64,000 bases of DNA from Pseudidiomarina woesei (GTDB lineage Bacteria; Pseudomonadota; Gammaproteobacteria; Enterobacterales; Alteromonadaceae): the NCBI RefSeq assembly GCF_001418345.1, contig NZ_LIPW01000004.1:62001-126000 (forward strand). The letters are read 5' to 3'. Both the position numbers and the translations under genes were made by a program. Positions 28,416 through 37,190 of the stretch are shown piece by piece (position 1 is the stretch's first letter; every line of letters begins with the position of its first letter). The notes under the pieces were generated by a model that was given only the letters and a program-made list of their open reading frames with translations, was not told the DNA's origin and made no database searches.

Positions 28416-30068
28416 ATGCAGATAAAACTCAGTTCTATTAAACGTAGCTTAACTAGTATGGTGATTTTAATCACCACGGTACTGGTGACTTTAGCCTGCG
28501 CGGTGCTGAGTTTTAGTTTTATTGCTGATACACAATCAAGGCTGTTACGCCAAACCAGTGAAGTTAGCCAAGTAATTGCTGAAAACTCCACCTCGTTTAT
28601 GGTGTATAACCAGCCCGACGTTGCTGAGCGCTGGTTACAGAGTTTGCGTCATACGCCGCAGGTTCTGCATGTGCATCTATACCGTTTTGACACTGCCACC
28701 AATAGTTTGAAGTTTTTCGCAAGTTATTATGCTGACCGCGAATCGCCTATTCCGGTGCGCTTTGAGCGAGTGGCGAATCTTTCGAATGCGCGCATTACCG
28801 ACACCTATGTTGAGTCATCAGTGCCTATTTACGTGCAAAACGTGTTGCAAGGTTATGCGTATGTGCGCACCTCGCGCCAGCAGTATGACGAGGCAAAACT
28901 ATATGTACTTGCCATAAGCGGTATTATTAGCACCGCTGGTTTAATATTTAGTTGGTTGTTGTCGTTATGGCTGCGCCGCGCTATTACCCAGCCGCTTGAT
29001 GGCATGGTTGAGAGTATTCAAGATATTGCCCGCGACAAAGAATATAACCGCGCCCTGCCTGAGTTCGACTTGCAAGAACTTGACCGCTTGGCGAACGCTT
29101 TTAATTCATTGTTGAGCCGTATACAACAGCACATAGAACGCCAAGAACAAGCTGAAAAGGCTGCTAGCGAACTCAATACCGAGCTTGAAGCACAAGTTAG
29201 ACAGCGTACGCAAAAACTGTACGAGTCAAACCAAGAATTGCATCAAGCGCTTGAAACCGCTCATCGCTATCAAAGTGAGCTGGTGCAAGCGGAAAAAATG
29301 TCGTCGTTGGCTAAGCTGGTTTCTGGAGTTGCCCACGAAGTCAACACGCCTGTGGGGCTTGCGGTTACCTCAACCTCAATTTTGCAAGACACGCTACGCA
29401 CCTTGAAGCAAAAGTTTGCTGAGAAAAAGCTGACCGCCCAAGAGTTTCAGCGGCATATGACATCATTTGATCAAAACTTGGCATTAATTAGCCGTAATAT
29501 TTCGCGCACCGCTGATTTAATTAGTAATTTTAGTAAGCTTTCAATGGACCAGTTTAGTGACGAAGACCGTGCCATTCACTTAGCGAAATTCTGGGACGAC
29601 GTGTCGCAAAGTTTACGCAATCGTCACGCCGAGCTCGCTGACGTTGAATTAAGCGCTAATGTTGCCGATGATTTGATTATTACCACACTGCCGGGCCCTC
29701 TGAATCAAGTAATTAGCCAACTGGTGCAAAACGCCTTACAACATGCGTTTACCAACACCAGCAAGCCCCACATTCATTTCGATTTCGAACTGCTTTCGAG
29801 TAGCGCAGCGACTGACGATACACTTGAATTACAAATGACTTACACCGACAATGGTGATGGCATTCCTGAAGAGCTATTAAAAAGTGTATTTGACCCCTTT
29901 GTCACGAGCAAGCGTAGTCATGGCGCTGCTGGCCTTGGTTTGCATTTAGTTTATAACTTAGTGGCCCAAGTTTTACATGGCCACATTGAGCTGCAAAGCG
30001 CGTCTGGCGAAGGCACCCGATACACAATTACGTTCCCTGTGCGTCATGCCAAACATTTGAAGGCTTAA
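28416..30068 (+). CDS. Membrane sensor histidine kinase (candidate Arc-type sensor)
   Basis: 550 residues: membrane helices at about 13-36 and 165-185 with a ~125-residue periplasmic domain between, HAMP (~187-240), a coiled coil (~240-295), the phospho-acceptor His307 in GVAHEVNTP, an N box near 437 (QLVQNALQHA), and G boxes DNGDGIPEE and GAAGLGLHLV. It is a HWE-free, HisKA-type hybrid-less kinase: no receiver or Hpt domain is attached, unlike E. coli ArcB. It lies 105 bases before arcA, so pairing with ArcA through the separate Hpt protein at 30909 is plausible but unproven. Confidence 0.85.
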   Translation: MQIKLSSIKRSLTSMVILITTVLVTLACAVLSFSFIADTQSRLLRQTSEVSQVIAENSTSFMVYNQPDVAERWLQSLRHTPQVLHVHLYRFDTATNSLKFFASYYADRESPIPVRFERVANLSNARITDTYVESSVPIYVQNVLQGYAYVRTSRQQYDEAKLYVLAISGIISTAGLIFSWLLSLWLRRAITQPLDGMVESIQDIARDKEYNRALPEFDLQELDRLANAFNSLLSRIQQHIERQEQAEKAASELNTELEAQVRQRTQKLYESNQELHQALETAHRYQSELVQAEKMSSLAKLVSGVAHEVNTPVGLAVTSTSILQDTLRTLKQKFAEKKLTAQEFQRHMTSFDQNLALISRNISRTADLISNFSKLSMDQFSDEDRAIHLAKFWDDVSQSLRNRHAELADVELSANVADDLIITTLPGPLNQVISQLVQNALQHAFTNTSKPHIHFDFELLSSSAATDDTLELQMTYTDNGDGIPEELLKSVFDPFVTSKRSHGAAGLGLHLVYNLVAQVLHGHIELQSASGEGTRYTITFPVRHAKHLKA

Positions 30069-30080
30069 ATTAAAGAATTC

Positions 30081-30109
30081 TTGCACGATTATCGAGCTAT
30101 ATATAAAAT
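30081..30109 (+). promoter_or_regulatory. Sigma-70 promoter of arcA
   Basis: TTGCAC and TAAAAT separated by 17 bases, 65 bases before the arcA ATG. A GTTAACA sequence at about 30150, resembling an ArcA-box core, sits in the leader. The promoter would let arcA be expressed apart from the kinase gene. Confidence 0.65.
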
Positions 30110-30173
30110 CACATGCTACACTAAGTTTGATTACCAAATTTCAACACATGTTAACAGATTCTCGGAACTACTT

Positions 30174-30929
30174 ATGAGCGCCAGATTATTAATCGTCGAA
30201 GACGAAGTCGTAACACGGAATACACTCACGCGATTGTTTCAGCAAGAAGGCTATGACGTGTTTGATGCTGCAGACGGCATGCAAATGCAACGCATTATGG
30301 CTCGTCAGCAAATCGATTTAGTCATTATGGATGTGAACTTACCGGGTAAAAGCGGTATTGAGCTGGCAGAAAAATTACGTGAAAACGATAACATTGGCTT
30401 GGTGTTTCTTACCGGCCGTGACGCGGAAGAAGATCGTTTGCTAGCCCTTGAATTAGGTGCAGATGACTATTTAATCAAGCCGTACAATCCGAAAGAATTG
30501 ATTATTCGCGTACGCAACTTATACCGTCGCATTGAAGCACTGAAAAGCCAACAAAGAAACGTGGGCCATGACAGTGTGATATATGACTTCAATGGTTGGC
30601 GTTTAGAAAGCGACAGCCGCTGCTTATTCTCACCAGATGGCAAAATGTTCCGCTTGCCAAAAAGCGAATATCGCGCCATGGAATTATTTTTAACCAACCC
30701 TGGTAAAATTCTCGACCGCGAAACTTTGGTGAAGAAAATGCTTGACCGTGAGTTACGTCCGAATGACCGCACCGTTGATGTAGCCATTCGCCGTATTCGT
30801 CGTCATTTTGAGGCTGACCAAACCTCGCCAAACTTAATCACCACCATTCATGGTGAGGGTTACCGCTTTATTGGTGATGTGTCGATTAAGCACCTAGAGC
30901 AACCGTCTCTAAATACCCCGAGCATGTAG
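30174..30929 (+). CDS. arcA: Response regulator ArcA
   Basis: OmpR-family regulator of aerobic/anaerobic metabolism. Receiver with Asp53 (IMDVNLPGKSG), Thr80 and Lys102 (DDYLIKPYNP); winged-helix C-terminus with REL(R)PNDRTVDVAIRRIRRHFE and IHGEGYRF. Very close to E. coli ArcA through VTRNTLTRLFQQEGYDVFDA. 251 residues from the ATG at 30174, which gives the family's usual N-terminus. Its 3' end overlaps the convergent Hpt gene by 21 bases. Confidence 0.93.
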   Translation: MSARLLIVEDEVVTRNTLTRLFQQEGYDVFDAADGMQMQRIMARQQIDLVIMDVNLPGKSGIELAEKLRENDNIGLVFLTGRDAEEDRLLALELGADDYLIKPYNPKELIIRVRNLYRRIEALKSQQRNVGHDSVIYDFNGWRLESDSRCLFSPDGKMFRLPKSEYRAMELFLTNPGKILDRETLVKKMLDRELRPNDRTVDVAIRRIRRHFEADQTSPNLITTIHGEGYRFIGDVSIKHLEQPSLNTPSM

Positions 30930-31247
30930 CCAGTGGCGTAACTCGTGTTGGTGCAGTGGTAATTCTAGTGACCACTGCGCCATCAGCTCATCAGCGTCTT
31001 GCCAGTGCCATTCTTCTCGTTCTAAGCGTTCCATTTGACTTGCTAATTGGCGTAGCCCAACCGATCGACAAGCTCCTTTAAGCTTATGAGCTTGACGTCT
31101 GGTTTCTGTTTCATCGCGCTCTTGCACCAGCTCGTTTAAACGCTTTAAATAACCGCCAATGTTGTCACTGAAGGTTTCGTACATTTCATGTACACCTTCT
31201 TTGCCTAACAACTCATAATACTGCTCAAGTAACTTTTCATCTAACAT
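30909..31247 (-). CDS. Stand-alone Hpt phosphotransfer protein (HptA-like)
   Basis: 112 residues, all-helical, with the phospho-histidine His54 in RRQAHKLKGACRSVG. It is a single Hpt domain with no kinase. Shewanella uses a separate HptA protein to bridge the ArcS kinase and ArcA; the location here, tail-to-tail with arcA, supports the same job. I start at the ATG at 31247 because AAGGA lies 7 bases before it; an ATG six codons earlier is possible. Confidence 0.82.
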   Translation of the reverse strand: MLDEKLLEQYYELLGKEGVHEMYETFSDNIGGYLKRLNELVQERDETETRRQAHKLKGACRSVGLRQLASQMERLEREEWHWQDADELMAQWSLELPLHQHELRHWLHARGI

Positions 31248-31406
31248 GGTGGTTTCCTTATCCATCTTTTTCGATACCCTTAATCGAAAACTTTTCCTTT
31301 GGTTCTGAACCCAATCTGGCAAACTACCGTATTGAGCTTAAATCTTGTATACTATCGCCCCCTTTTACGGGACTAAGTATTTTTAAACGTTTGGAGCCGT
31401 ACACGC

Positions 31407-32345
31407 ATGCCAACAGCTACACCAACTTTGATGCCAGATATCGCCAATCAAACCCGCGCGCAAACCGAGGGTAAACTCGATTGGGTGGGCATGAGCAACA
31501 TTGAAATGCCACTGGTTGTCTTAGCTGCCCAAGAGCCGGAGCGCCCTGTGGGTGCACATGTCGATGCGTTTGTGAACCTCACAGACCCGAAAGCGAAAGG
31601 CATTCACATGTCTCGCTTATACCTGCTGTTGGAAGATTTATCAAACAATGATGTGCTTAGCCACCAATCGTTAGGCAAATTATTGCATGACTTTATAGAT
31701 AGTCACGATGGGCTAGCAGATCAAGCCTATGTGAAGTTTAGTTTTGACTATCATTTACGTCGCAAATCTTTAATCAGCAAAAAGCAAGGCTGGAAGGCCT
31801 ACCCAGTGACAGTGACTGGCCGTTATGACAACGGTCATTTAACCTTAGAGCTTGGCGTAGAAGTGCCGTACTCAAGTACCTGTCCGTGCTCAGCAGCTTT
31901 AGCTCGCCAGTTAATTCAAGATGCATTTGCTGACCAATTTGGTACCGACGCAGAGGTAGATGCAGAGTTAGTACACCGCTGGCTAGGCACTACCCAAGGT
32001 ATTGTAGCAACGCCTCACAGCCAGCGCTCAGTGGCGCAAGTGAAAGTGATTATGGGCAACGACATTAGCGAACTGCCAATTATTGCCTTAATAGATGCCA
32101 TTGAAGATGCCTTGAAAACACCAGTGCAGGCCGCCGTTAAGCGTGAAGATGAACAAGAGTTCGCGCGCTTAAACGGGCAAAACTTAATGTTCTGCGAAGA
32201 CGCCGCTCGACGTTTACAGCACGCTCTAAATCAGCAATCACACTTCTCTGATTTCTGGGTGCGGGTAAACCATTATGAGTCGTTACACGCGCATGACGCG
32301 GTGAGTATTACCACCAAAGGTGTGCCTGGCGGCTATAAAGCTTAA
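31407..32345 (+). CDS. folE2: GTP cyclohydrolase FolE2 (type IB)
   Basis: Makes dihydroneopterin triphosphate, the first step of folate synthesis. Type IB enzyme: [24 protein letters not shown] and the metal cysteine region STCPCSAAL (Cys159, Cys161); [11 protein letters not shown] near 210. 312 residues. Unlike FolE it does not need zinc, and is often induced by zinc shortage; I see no clear Zur box upstream. A terminator follows at 32364. Confidence 0.93.
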   Translation: MPTATPTLMPDIANQTRAQTEGKLDWVGMSNIEMPLVVLAAQEPERPVGAHVDAFVNLTDPKAKGIHMSRLYLLLEDLSNNDVLSHQSLGKLLHDFIDSHDGLADQAYVKFSFDYHLRRKSLISKKQGWKAYPVTVTGRYDNGHLTLELGVEVPYSSTCPCSAALARQLIQDAFADQFGTDAEVDAELVHRWLGTTQGIVATPHSQRSVAQVKVIMGNDISELPIIALIDAIEDALKTPVQAAVKREDEQEFARLNGQNLMFCEDAARRLQHALNQQSHFSDFWVRVNHYESLHAHDAVSITTKGVPGGYKA

Positions 32346-32363
32346 GCATTTTATCGACCATCG

Positions 32364-32404
32364 AATCCGGCTGCGGTATACTTTGCGGCCGGATTTTTTT
32401 TGTT
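32364..32404 (+). terminator. Terminator after folE2
   Basis: AATCCGGCTGC ... GCGGCCGGATT stem followed by an eight-base T run. Separates folE2 from the adenosine kinase gene. Confidence 0.85.
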
Positions 32405-32453
32405 TTAAAAACCTAGTTTTAACTAGCTAACCAGAACCTTAATCGAGACAGGC

Positions 32454-33467
32454 ATGGAACCTATTGATATCGTTGGCATCGGCAACGCACTCGTCGACCA
32501 GGAATTTGAAGTCACTGACGAATTTTTGCAGCAACACCAAATTGAAAAAGGCATGATGACGCTCATTGAAGACGCCGACCAAGAGCGCTTAATTCAGCTG
32601 CTTGCCCAACGTGGTGAACTGAAAAAGCAATCGGGCGGTGGCTCCGCAGCTAACTCTTTAGTTGGCTTCGCACAGTTTGGTGGCAAGGCTTTTTATTGTT
32701 GCAAGGTTGCTGACGATCAAGCCGGAGAATTTTATTGTGAAGACCTAGAAAGTATTGGCATTACCACCAATACCGGTAGCAAAAAACACGAAGGAAAAAC
32801 CGGTCGCTGCTTAGTCATGGTAACCCCAGATGCCGAGCGCACCATGCGCACCTACTTAGGTATTACCGCCGACTTGTCAACCGATGAGCTTGATGAAGAA
32901 GCCATTGCCCGCGCCCAATACTTATACATTGAAGGTTACTTGGTCACCTCACCTATTGCGCGCCAAGCCATTGCCCGCGCCAAGGAGGTTGCGCGCGCTA
33001 ACGGTACCAAAATTGCCATGACCTGCTCTGACCCTGCCATGGTCAAATATTTCCGCGACGGCATTGATGAAATTCTTGATGGCGGCGTAGACGTTATGTT
33101 CTGTAACGAAGAAGAAGCACGGATCTTAACCGGCAGCGATGACGTACAAGAAGCCATGCAGCTGTTACAAAAGCATGCCGATTTGGTGGCCATTACTTTA
33201 GGTAAAAACGGTGCTTTACTTGGCGATGGCGAGCGTTTAGTCACGGTGCCTGGCGTACCAGTGAAAGCCGTTGATACCAACGGTGCTGGCGATATGTTTG
33301 CCGGCGCCATGATGTTTGGTTTAACGCGTAGCTATTCGTTGGCGGCCTGCGGTTTGCTTGCTAGCAACGCTGCAGCAGAGGTGGTGTCGAATTTTGGCCC
33401 GCGTTTGAGTTTAGATCGTCAGCAGCAGTTGCTTATACGCCTGCAGCACACCCCAGAATTTAATTAA
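32454..33467 (+). CDS. Adenosine kinase, PfkB family
   Basis: 337-residue ribokinase-fold sugar/nucleoside kinase. Signatures: GGSAANSLVGFAQFGG (near 62-77) and the PfkB-2 motif DTNGAGDMFAGAM with the catalytic aspartate. Length and the next gene (ahcY, 109 bases on) favour adenosine as substrate: AhcY releases adenosine and this enzyme would recycle it to AMP. Specificity is inferred from context. Confidence 0.8.
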   Translation: MEPIDIVGIGNALVDQEFEVTDEFLQQHQIEKGMMTLIEDADQERLIQLLAQRGELKKQSGGGSAANSLVGFAQFGGKAFYCCKVADDQAGEFYCEDLESIGITTNTGSKKHEGKTGRCLVMVTPDAERTMRTYLGITADLSTDELDEEAIARAQYLYIEGYLVTSPIARQAIARAKEVARANGTKIAMTCSDPAMVKYFRDGIDEILDGGVDVMFCNEEEARILTGSDDVQEAMQLLQKHADLVAITLGKNGALLGDGERLVTVPGVPVKAVDTNGAGDMFAGAMMFGLTRSYSLAACGLLASNAAAEVVSNFGPRLSLDRQQQLLIRLQHTPEFN

Positions 33468-33473
33468 CAACAA

Positions 33474-33561
33474 CGATATTAGCTGTTGGATATTAGATAT
33501 TAGCAACAGCAAATACCCGATACTTGGGCTCTAATATCCAATATCGAATAGCTGATATCGC
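33474..33561. repeat. ATATTAG element upstream of ahcY
   Basis: Left arm CGATATTAGCTGTTGGATATT, loop GCAAATACCCGATACTTGG, right arm CTAATATCCAATATCGAATAG and GCTGATATCGC. It ends about 15 bases before the ahcY ATG, directly before the GTGAGG ribosome site. Confidence 0.88.
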
Positions 33562-33575
33562 AGTGAGGTTTTAAC

Positions 33576-34940
33576 ATGCAAGATTATAAAGTCGCAGATA
33601 TCAACTTGGCCGCTTGGGGCCGCAAAGAAATCTCAATTGCCGAGTCAGAAATGCCGGCTTTGATGACTATTCGCCGCAAATATGCTGACAGCAAGCCACT
33701 TGCCGGTGCACGTATTATTGGTTGTATTCACATGACCATTCAAACTGCTGTACTTATTGAAACGCTAGTTGAGCTTGGCGCTGAAGTACGCTGGTCGTCG
33801 TGCAATATTTTCTCTACTCAAGACCATGCGGCGGCGGCTATGGCTGCAGCTGGTATTCCCGTATTTGCTTGGAAAGGCGAAACTGAAGAAGAATACGAGT
33901 GGTGTTTAGAGCAAACTTGCCACCAAGACGGCGAGCTGTGGGATGCCAACATGATTTTGGATGACGGCGGCGATTTGACCCTGCTCATTCATGACAAATA
34001 CCCACAAATGTTGGACAAAATTCACGGTATCACCGAAGAAACTACCACTGGTGTGCACCGTTTGTTAGAAATGCTGAAACACGGTACCTTGCGCGTGCCA
34101 GCAATTAACGTGAACGACTCGGTTACCAAGTCGAAAAACGACAACAAGTATGGTTGCCGTCACTCACTGAATGACGCGATTAAACGCGCTACAGACCATT
34201 TATTGGCTGGTAAAAAAGCCTTAGTAATTGGTTACGGCGACGTGGGTAAAGGCTCTGCGGCAAGCTTACGCCAAGAAGGCATGATTGTTAAAGTAACTGA
34301 AATTGACCCAATTTGCGCCATGCAAGCATGCATGGACGGCTATGAAGTGGTGTCACCGTTTGTTAACGGCGTAAATACCAACTCGGCCGAAGGCATCAAC
34401 CGCGATTTGTTGCAGAACATTGACTTAATTGTCACCACAACGGGTAACGTGAACGTGTGCGATCGCCACATGCTAGCTGCGTTAAAATCAACTGCGGTGG
34501 TATGTAACATTGGTCACTTCGACAACGAAATTGACACCAAATTTATGCGTGATAACTGGCGTTGGGACGAAGTGAAGCCACAAGTTCATAAAATTCATCG
34601 CAGCGATGATGACAACGATTACTTGTTGTTGTTATCAGAAGGCCGCTTGGTGAACTTAGGTAACGCAACAGGCCACCCAAGCCGTGTTATGGACGGTTCA
34701 TTTGCAAACCAAGTTCTGGCGCAAATGCACTTGTTTGACGAGAAGTTCGCTGACTTGCCGGCTGCCGACAAAGCTGCGAAACTACGCGTTGAAGTATTGC
34801 CGAAGCAGCTTGATGAAGAAGTTGCACGCTATATGGTGCAGGGCTTTGGTGGGGTGATGACGAAGCTTACTCAGCAGCAAGCGGATTATATTCATGTTGC
34901 TGTTGAAGGCCCATTCAAGTCCGACGACTATCGCTACTAA
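33576..34940 (+). CDS. ahcY: S-adenosylhomocysteine hydrolase
   Basis: NAD-dependent enzyme that splits SAH to homocysteine and adenosine, relieving inhibition of methyltransferases. Motifs: [46 protein letters not shown], the NAD loop [15 protein letters not shown] and the terminal PFKSDDYRY. 454 residues. Many gammaproteobacteria use Pfs/LuxS instead, so this one recycles SAH by the one-step route, together with the adenosine kinase upstream. Confidence 0.97.
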   Translation: MQDYKVADINLAAWGRKEISIAESEMPALMTIRRKYADSKPLAGARIIGCIHMTIQTAVLIETLVELGAEVRWSSCNIFSTQDHAAAAMAAAGIPVFAWKGETEEEYEWCLEQTCHQDGELWDANMILDDGGDLTLLIHDKYPQMLDKIHGITEETTTGVHRLLEMLKHGTLRVPAINVNDSVTKSKNDNKYGCRHSLNDAIKRATDHLLAGKKALVIGYGDVGKGSAASLRQEGMIVKVTEIDPICAMQACMDGYEVVSPFVNGVNTNSAEGINRDLLQNIDLIVTTTGNVNVCDRHMLAALKSTAVVCNIGHFDNEIDTKFMRDNWRWDEVKPQVHKIHRSDDDNDYLLLLSEGRLVNLGNATGHPSRVMDGSFANQVLAQMHLFDEKFADLPAADKAAKLRVEVLPKQLDEEVARYMVQGFGGVMTKLTQQQADYIHVAVEGPFKSDDYRY

Positions 34941-34949
34941 ACTGCAAAA

Positions 34950-35039
34950 GCGATATTAGCTGCCGAAAAGCGATATTAGATATTAGATCTGGTGTCGCTT
35001 TGCTTTTTCTAATATCTAATATCTAATATCTAATATCGA
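34950..35039. repeat. ATATTAG element between ahcY and the GNAT gene
   Basis: Left arm GCGATATTAGCTGCC and a second start GCGATATTAGATATTAG, a GC-poor loop without the usual TACCCGATAC core, then a right arm of four TAATATC units to 35038. It ends 12 bases before the GNAT ATG. Confidence 0.85.
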
Positions 35040-35050
35040 AGTTGCCCTTT

Positions 35051-35617
35051 ATGAAGATTACGTACAAACAACTGACGACAGCTGAATATGACGAAGTGAT
35101 CGAGCTTGGTAATCGCGTACACGGCGAGAACTATTTAACGCCCGAGTCACTTGCCGATTATCATCAACGTGGCGTGGTGGGCGACATCAATTTAAATTGG
35201 CTAGCCTATGCCGACGGTAAACTCGCAGGAATTCGGTTAACCTTTGCTCCGGGTAATTGGGACATTGATGGCCACTGTAGCCCCTCGCAATGGCCTGTGC
35301 CAGCTGAACAAATTTGCTATTTCAAGTGTGTGGCAGTAGACCCGAACGTGCGTGGCGGCGGCATTGGCCGTGGGTTATTGCAGCGCTCTATTAAAGAAGC
35401 AAAAAAACTGGGTTGTACCGCTGGGCTTGCTCATATTTGGATGCAAAGCCCCAAAAATGCGGCGTTTGAATATTTCACCCGCTGCGGTGGTGAGCTTATT
35501 CAAGAGCATAACAAGCGTTGGTACGACTTATCTGTCAACGAGGGCTACCATTGCCCAGTGTGTGATGGTGTTTGTTATTGCACTGCCGGCGAAATGATTT
35601 TGCCATTTAACAGGTAG
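35051..35617 (+). CDS. GNAT family N-acetyltransferase
   Basis: 188 residues. The acetyl-CoA loop is CVAVDPNVRGGGIGRGLLQRS (V-x-x-x-x-R-G-x-G-I-G), with the usual helix and strand after it. The C-terminus carries a cysteine cluster, YHCPVCDGVCYC, that could bind a metal and is unusual for GNATs. I start at the ATG at 35051 rather than the TTG nine bases earlier. The following oxidoreductase starts 10 bases after its stop. Substrate unknown. Confidence 0.8.
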   Translation: MKITYKQLTTAEYDEVIELGNRVHGENYLTPESLADYHQRGVVGDINLNWLAYADGKLAGIRLTFAPGNWDIDGHCSPSQWPVPAEQICYFKCVAVDPNVRGGGIGRGLLQRSIKEAKKLGCTAGLAHIWMQSPKNAAFEYFTRCGGELIQEHNKRWYDLSVNEGYHCPVCDGVCYCTAGEMILPFNR

Positions 35618-35627
35618 CCTTTAGGGT

Positions 35628-36962
35628 ATGTACGATCCGCTTGAAAGCAACAGCATACCCTCACAACAGCCTCATGCTGCTAGCTATTGGCATCAGCATA
35701 CCCAAGTCGAGTTTCCCACTACCACAGAACAATTGCCTGATACCGCAGATGTTGTGGTGATTGGGGGCGGCTATTCTGGCCTGAACGCCGCTTTAGAACT
35801 GGCGGAAAATTATCAACAACGCGTGGTTTTAGTTGAAGCCAATCAGCTGGGCTGGGGCTGCTCGACTCGTAATGCAGGCTTTGCCATGCCAGGTACCGGG
35901 CGGCTTGGTTATTCGGCATGGAAGAAGCGTTGTGGAGAAGCTGTTGCACAAGGCATTCAAGCTGAATACCAACTTGCTTTTGCGCGCTTAGAACGCCATT
36001 TGGCGGCCTGCCCACAGCAGTTGCAGGCCCAACGGGGCGGTTATGTGAAAATTGCCCACCATGAGCGAGCTATTGCTGATTTGCACAGTCAATACCAGGC
36101 GTTATGTGAGTACGAGCCCAATACAATGTGGCTTAACCGTGAGCAAATTCGAATTCGGGTTAATTCGCCGCAGGCTCATGCAGCCATTCACTTTCCGCAA
36201 AGTTTTGGACTGAACCCGCTATTATTGCTGGCAAGCGTGGCTCGGCAGGCCGTTGCAGCGGGCGCTAGCTTGGTAGAGAATGCGGCGGTTAACGGCTGGC
36301 AAACGGAGCCAAGCGGCATGCATGTGCTGCACACCAATAAAGGCACTATTCGTGCGCCCAAGGTTATCGTGGCGACCAACGGGTATACGCCAAACCATTT
36401 ACACCCCAGTATTCACGGCCGCTCGTTACCGGTGTTATCAAGTGTTATTGTCACGCGTACTTTGAGCCTTGACGAACGCGCTGCTATTCGGCTTAAACCC
36501 CATGAATTAGTGATGGATACACGCGCGTTAAAATATTACTTTCGGTTGTTGCCTGACGGCCGTTTGTTATTTGGGGGGCGCGGCGCTATTCGTGGCCGTG
36601 ACGCCGAGCATCCGCGCTACGTAAGGCATTTACTACAGGCTATGGCAGCAACGTTTCCGGCGTTAAACCGCTTAAGCCAACAGGCGCCCGAGTATAGTTG
36701 GAGTGGCTGGGTATCGGTTGCTCTGGATGACTACCCACGCATTTACAGCCCTGCAGCGGGTATTTTTACCACCATGGGATATTGCGGTGCTGGAGTCACC
36801 TTCAGCCAGCTTGCGGGGCAGCGTGTTGCGCAATTGGCAATGGGTGAGACCATGCCCACCCTGCCTTTTTATCAGTCGCCGTTACCCAAATTTCCGCTAC
36901 CTCAGCTGCGCCGCCTAGGCCAGTGGCTGTACTACGTAGTGAGCTACGTAGCCCGGCGTTGA
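35628..36962 (+). CDS. FAD-dependent amine/amino-acid oxidoreductase (DAO family)
   Basis: 444 residues of the DadA/PuuB-like group. N-terminal FAD site DVVVIGGGYSGLNAALELAE (about 39-58), GWGCSTRNAGFAMPG, and the C-terminal FAD-binding segment TTMGYCGAGVTFSQLAGQ. Probably oxidises an amine such as a gamma-glutamyl-polyamine or an amino acid; the substrate is not readable. The stop (TGA) and last few codons (YVARR) fall inside the first REP of the 54-bp array, so its native end was probably altered. Confidence 0.8.
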   Translation: MYDPLESNSIPSQQPHAASYWHQHTQVEFPTTTEQLPDTADVVVIGGGYSGLNAALELAENYQQRVVLVEANQLGWGCSTRNAGFAMPGTGRLGYSAWKKRCGEAVAQGIQAEYQLAFARLERHLAACPQQLQAQRGGYVKIAHHERAIADLHSQYQALCEYEPNTMWLNREQIRIRVNSPQAHAAIHFPQSFGLNPLLLLASVARQAVAAGASLVENAAVNGWQTEPSGMHVLHTNKGTIRAPKVIVATNGYTPNHLHPSIHGRSLPVLSSVIVTRTLSLDERAAIRLKPHELVMDTRALKYYFRLLPDGRLLFGGRGAIRGRDAEHPRYVRHLLQAMAATFPALNRLSQQAPEYSWSGWVSVALDDYPRIYSPAAGIFTTMGYCGAGVTFSQLAGQRVAQLAMGETMPTLPFYQSPLPKFPLPQLRRLGQWLYYVVSYVARR

Positions 36963-37190
36963 CGGACTCCTCCGTAGCAGCGGGCAATAACGGTGCTGCG
37001 CACCACCCGGCGTTGACGGACTCCTCCGTAGCAGCGGGCAATAACGGTGCTGCGCACCACCCGGCGTTGACGGACTCCTCCGTAGCAGCGGGCAATAACG
37101 GTGCTGCGCACCACCCGGCGTTGACGGACTTCTCCGTAGCAGCGGGCGATAACGGTGCTGCGCACCACCCGGCGTTGAACGCCGGGCTAC
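36947..37190. repeat. 54-bp tandem array of REP units (four copies)
   Basis: CCGGCGTTGACGGACTCCTC starts recur at 36953, 37007, 37061 and 37115, with an ending half at 37169; the period is exactly 54 and copies are nearly identical. Each unit holds CGGTGCTGCGCACC. The left end is GTAGCCCGG, the right end GGGCTAC supplies the TAG stop of the ABC permease gene. It lies between two convergent genes. Confidence 0.95.

Noticed and set aside
30081-30173. An earlier arcA start giving 31 extra residues
   Set aside because: The extra stretch covers the promoter, and MSARLLIVEDE at 30174 matches the ArcA N-terminus.
31323-31406. Zur box before folE2
   Set aside because: FolE2 is often zinc-regulated, but no palindrome resembling a Zur site is visible.
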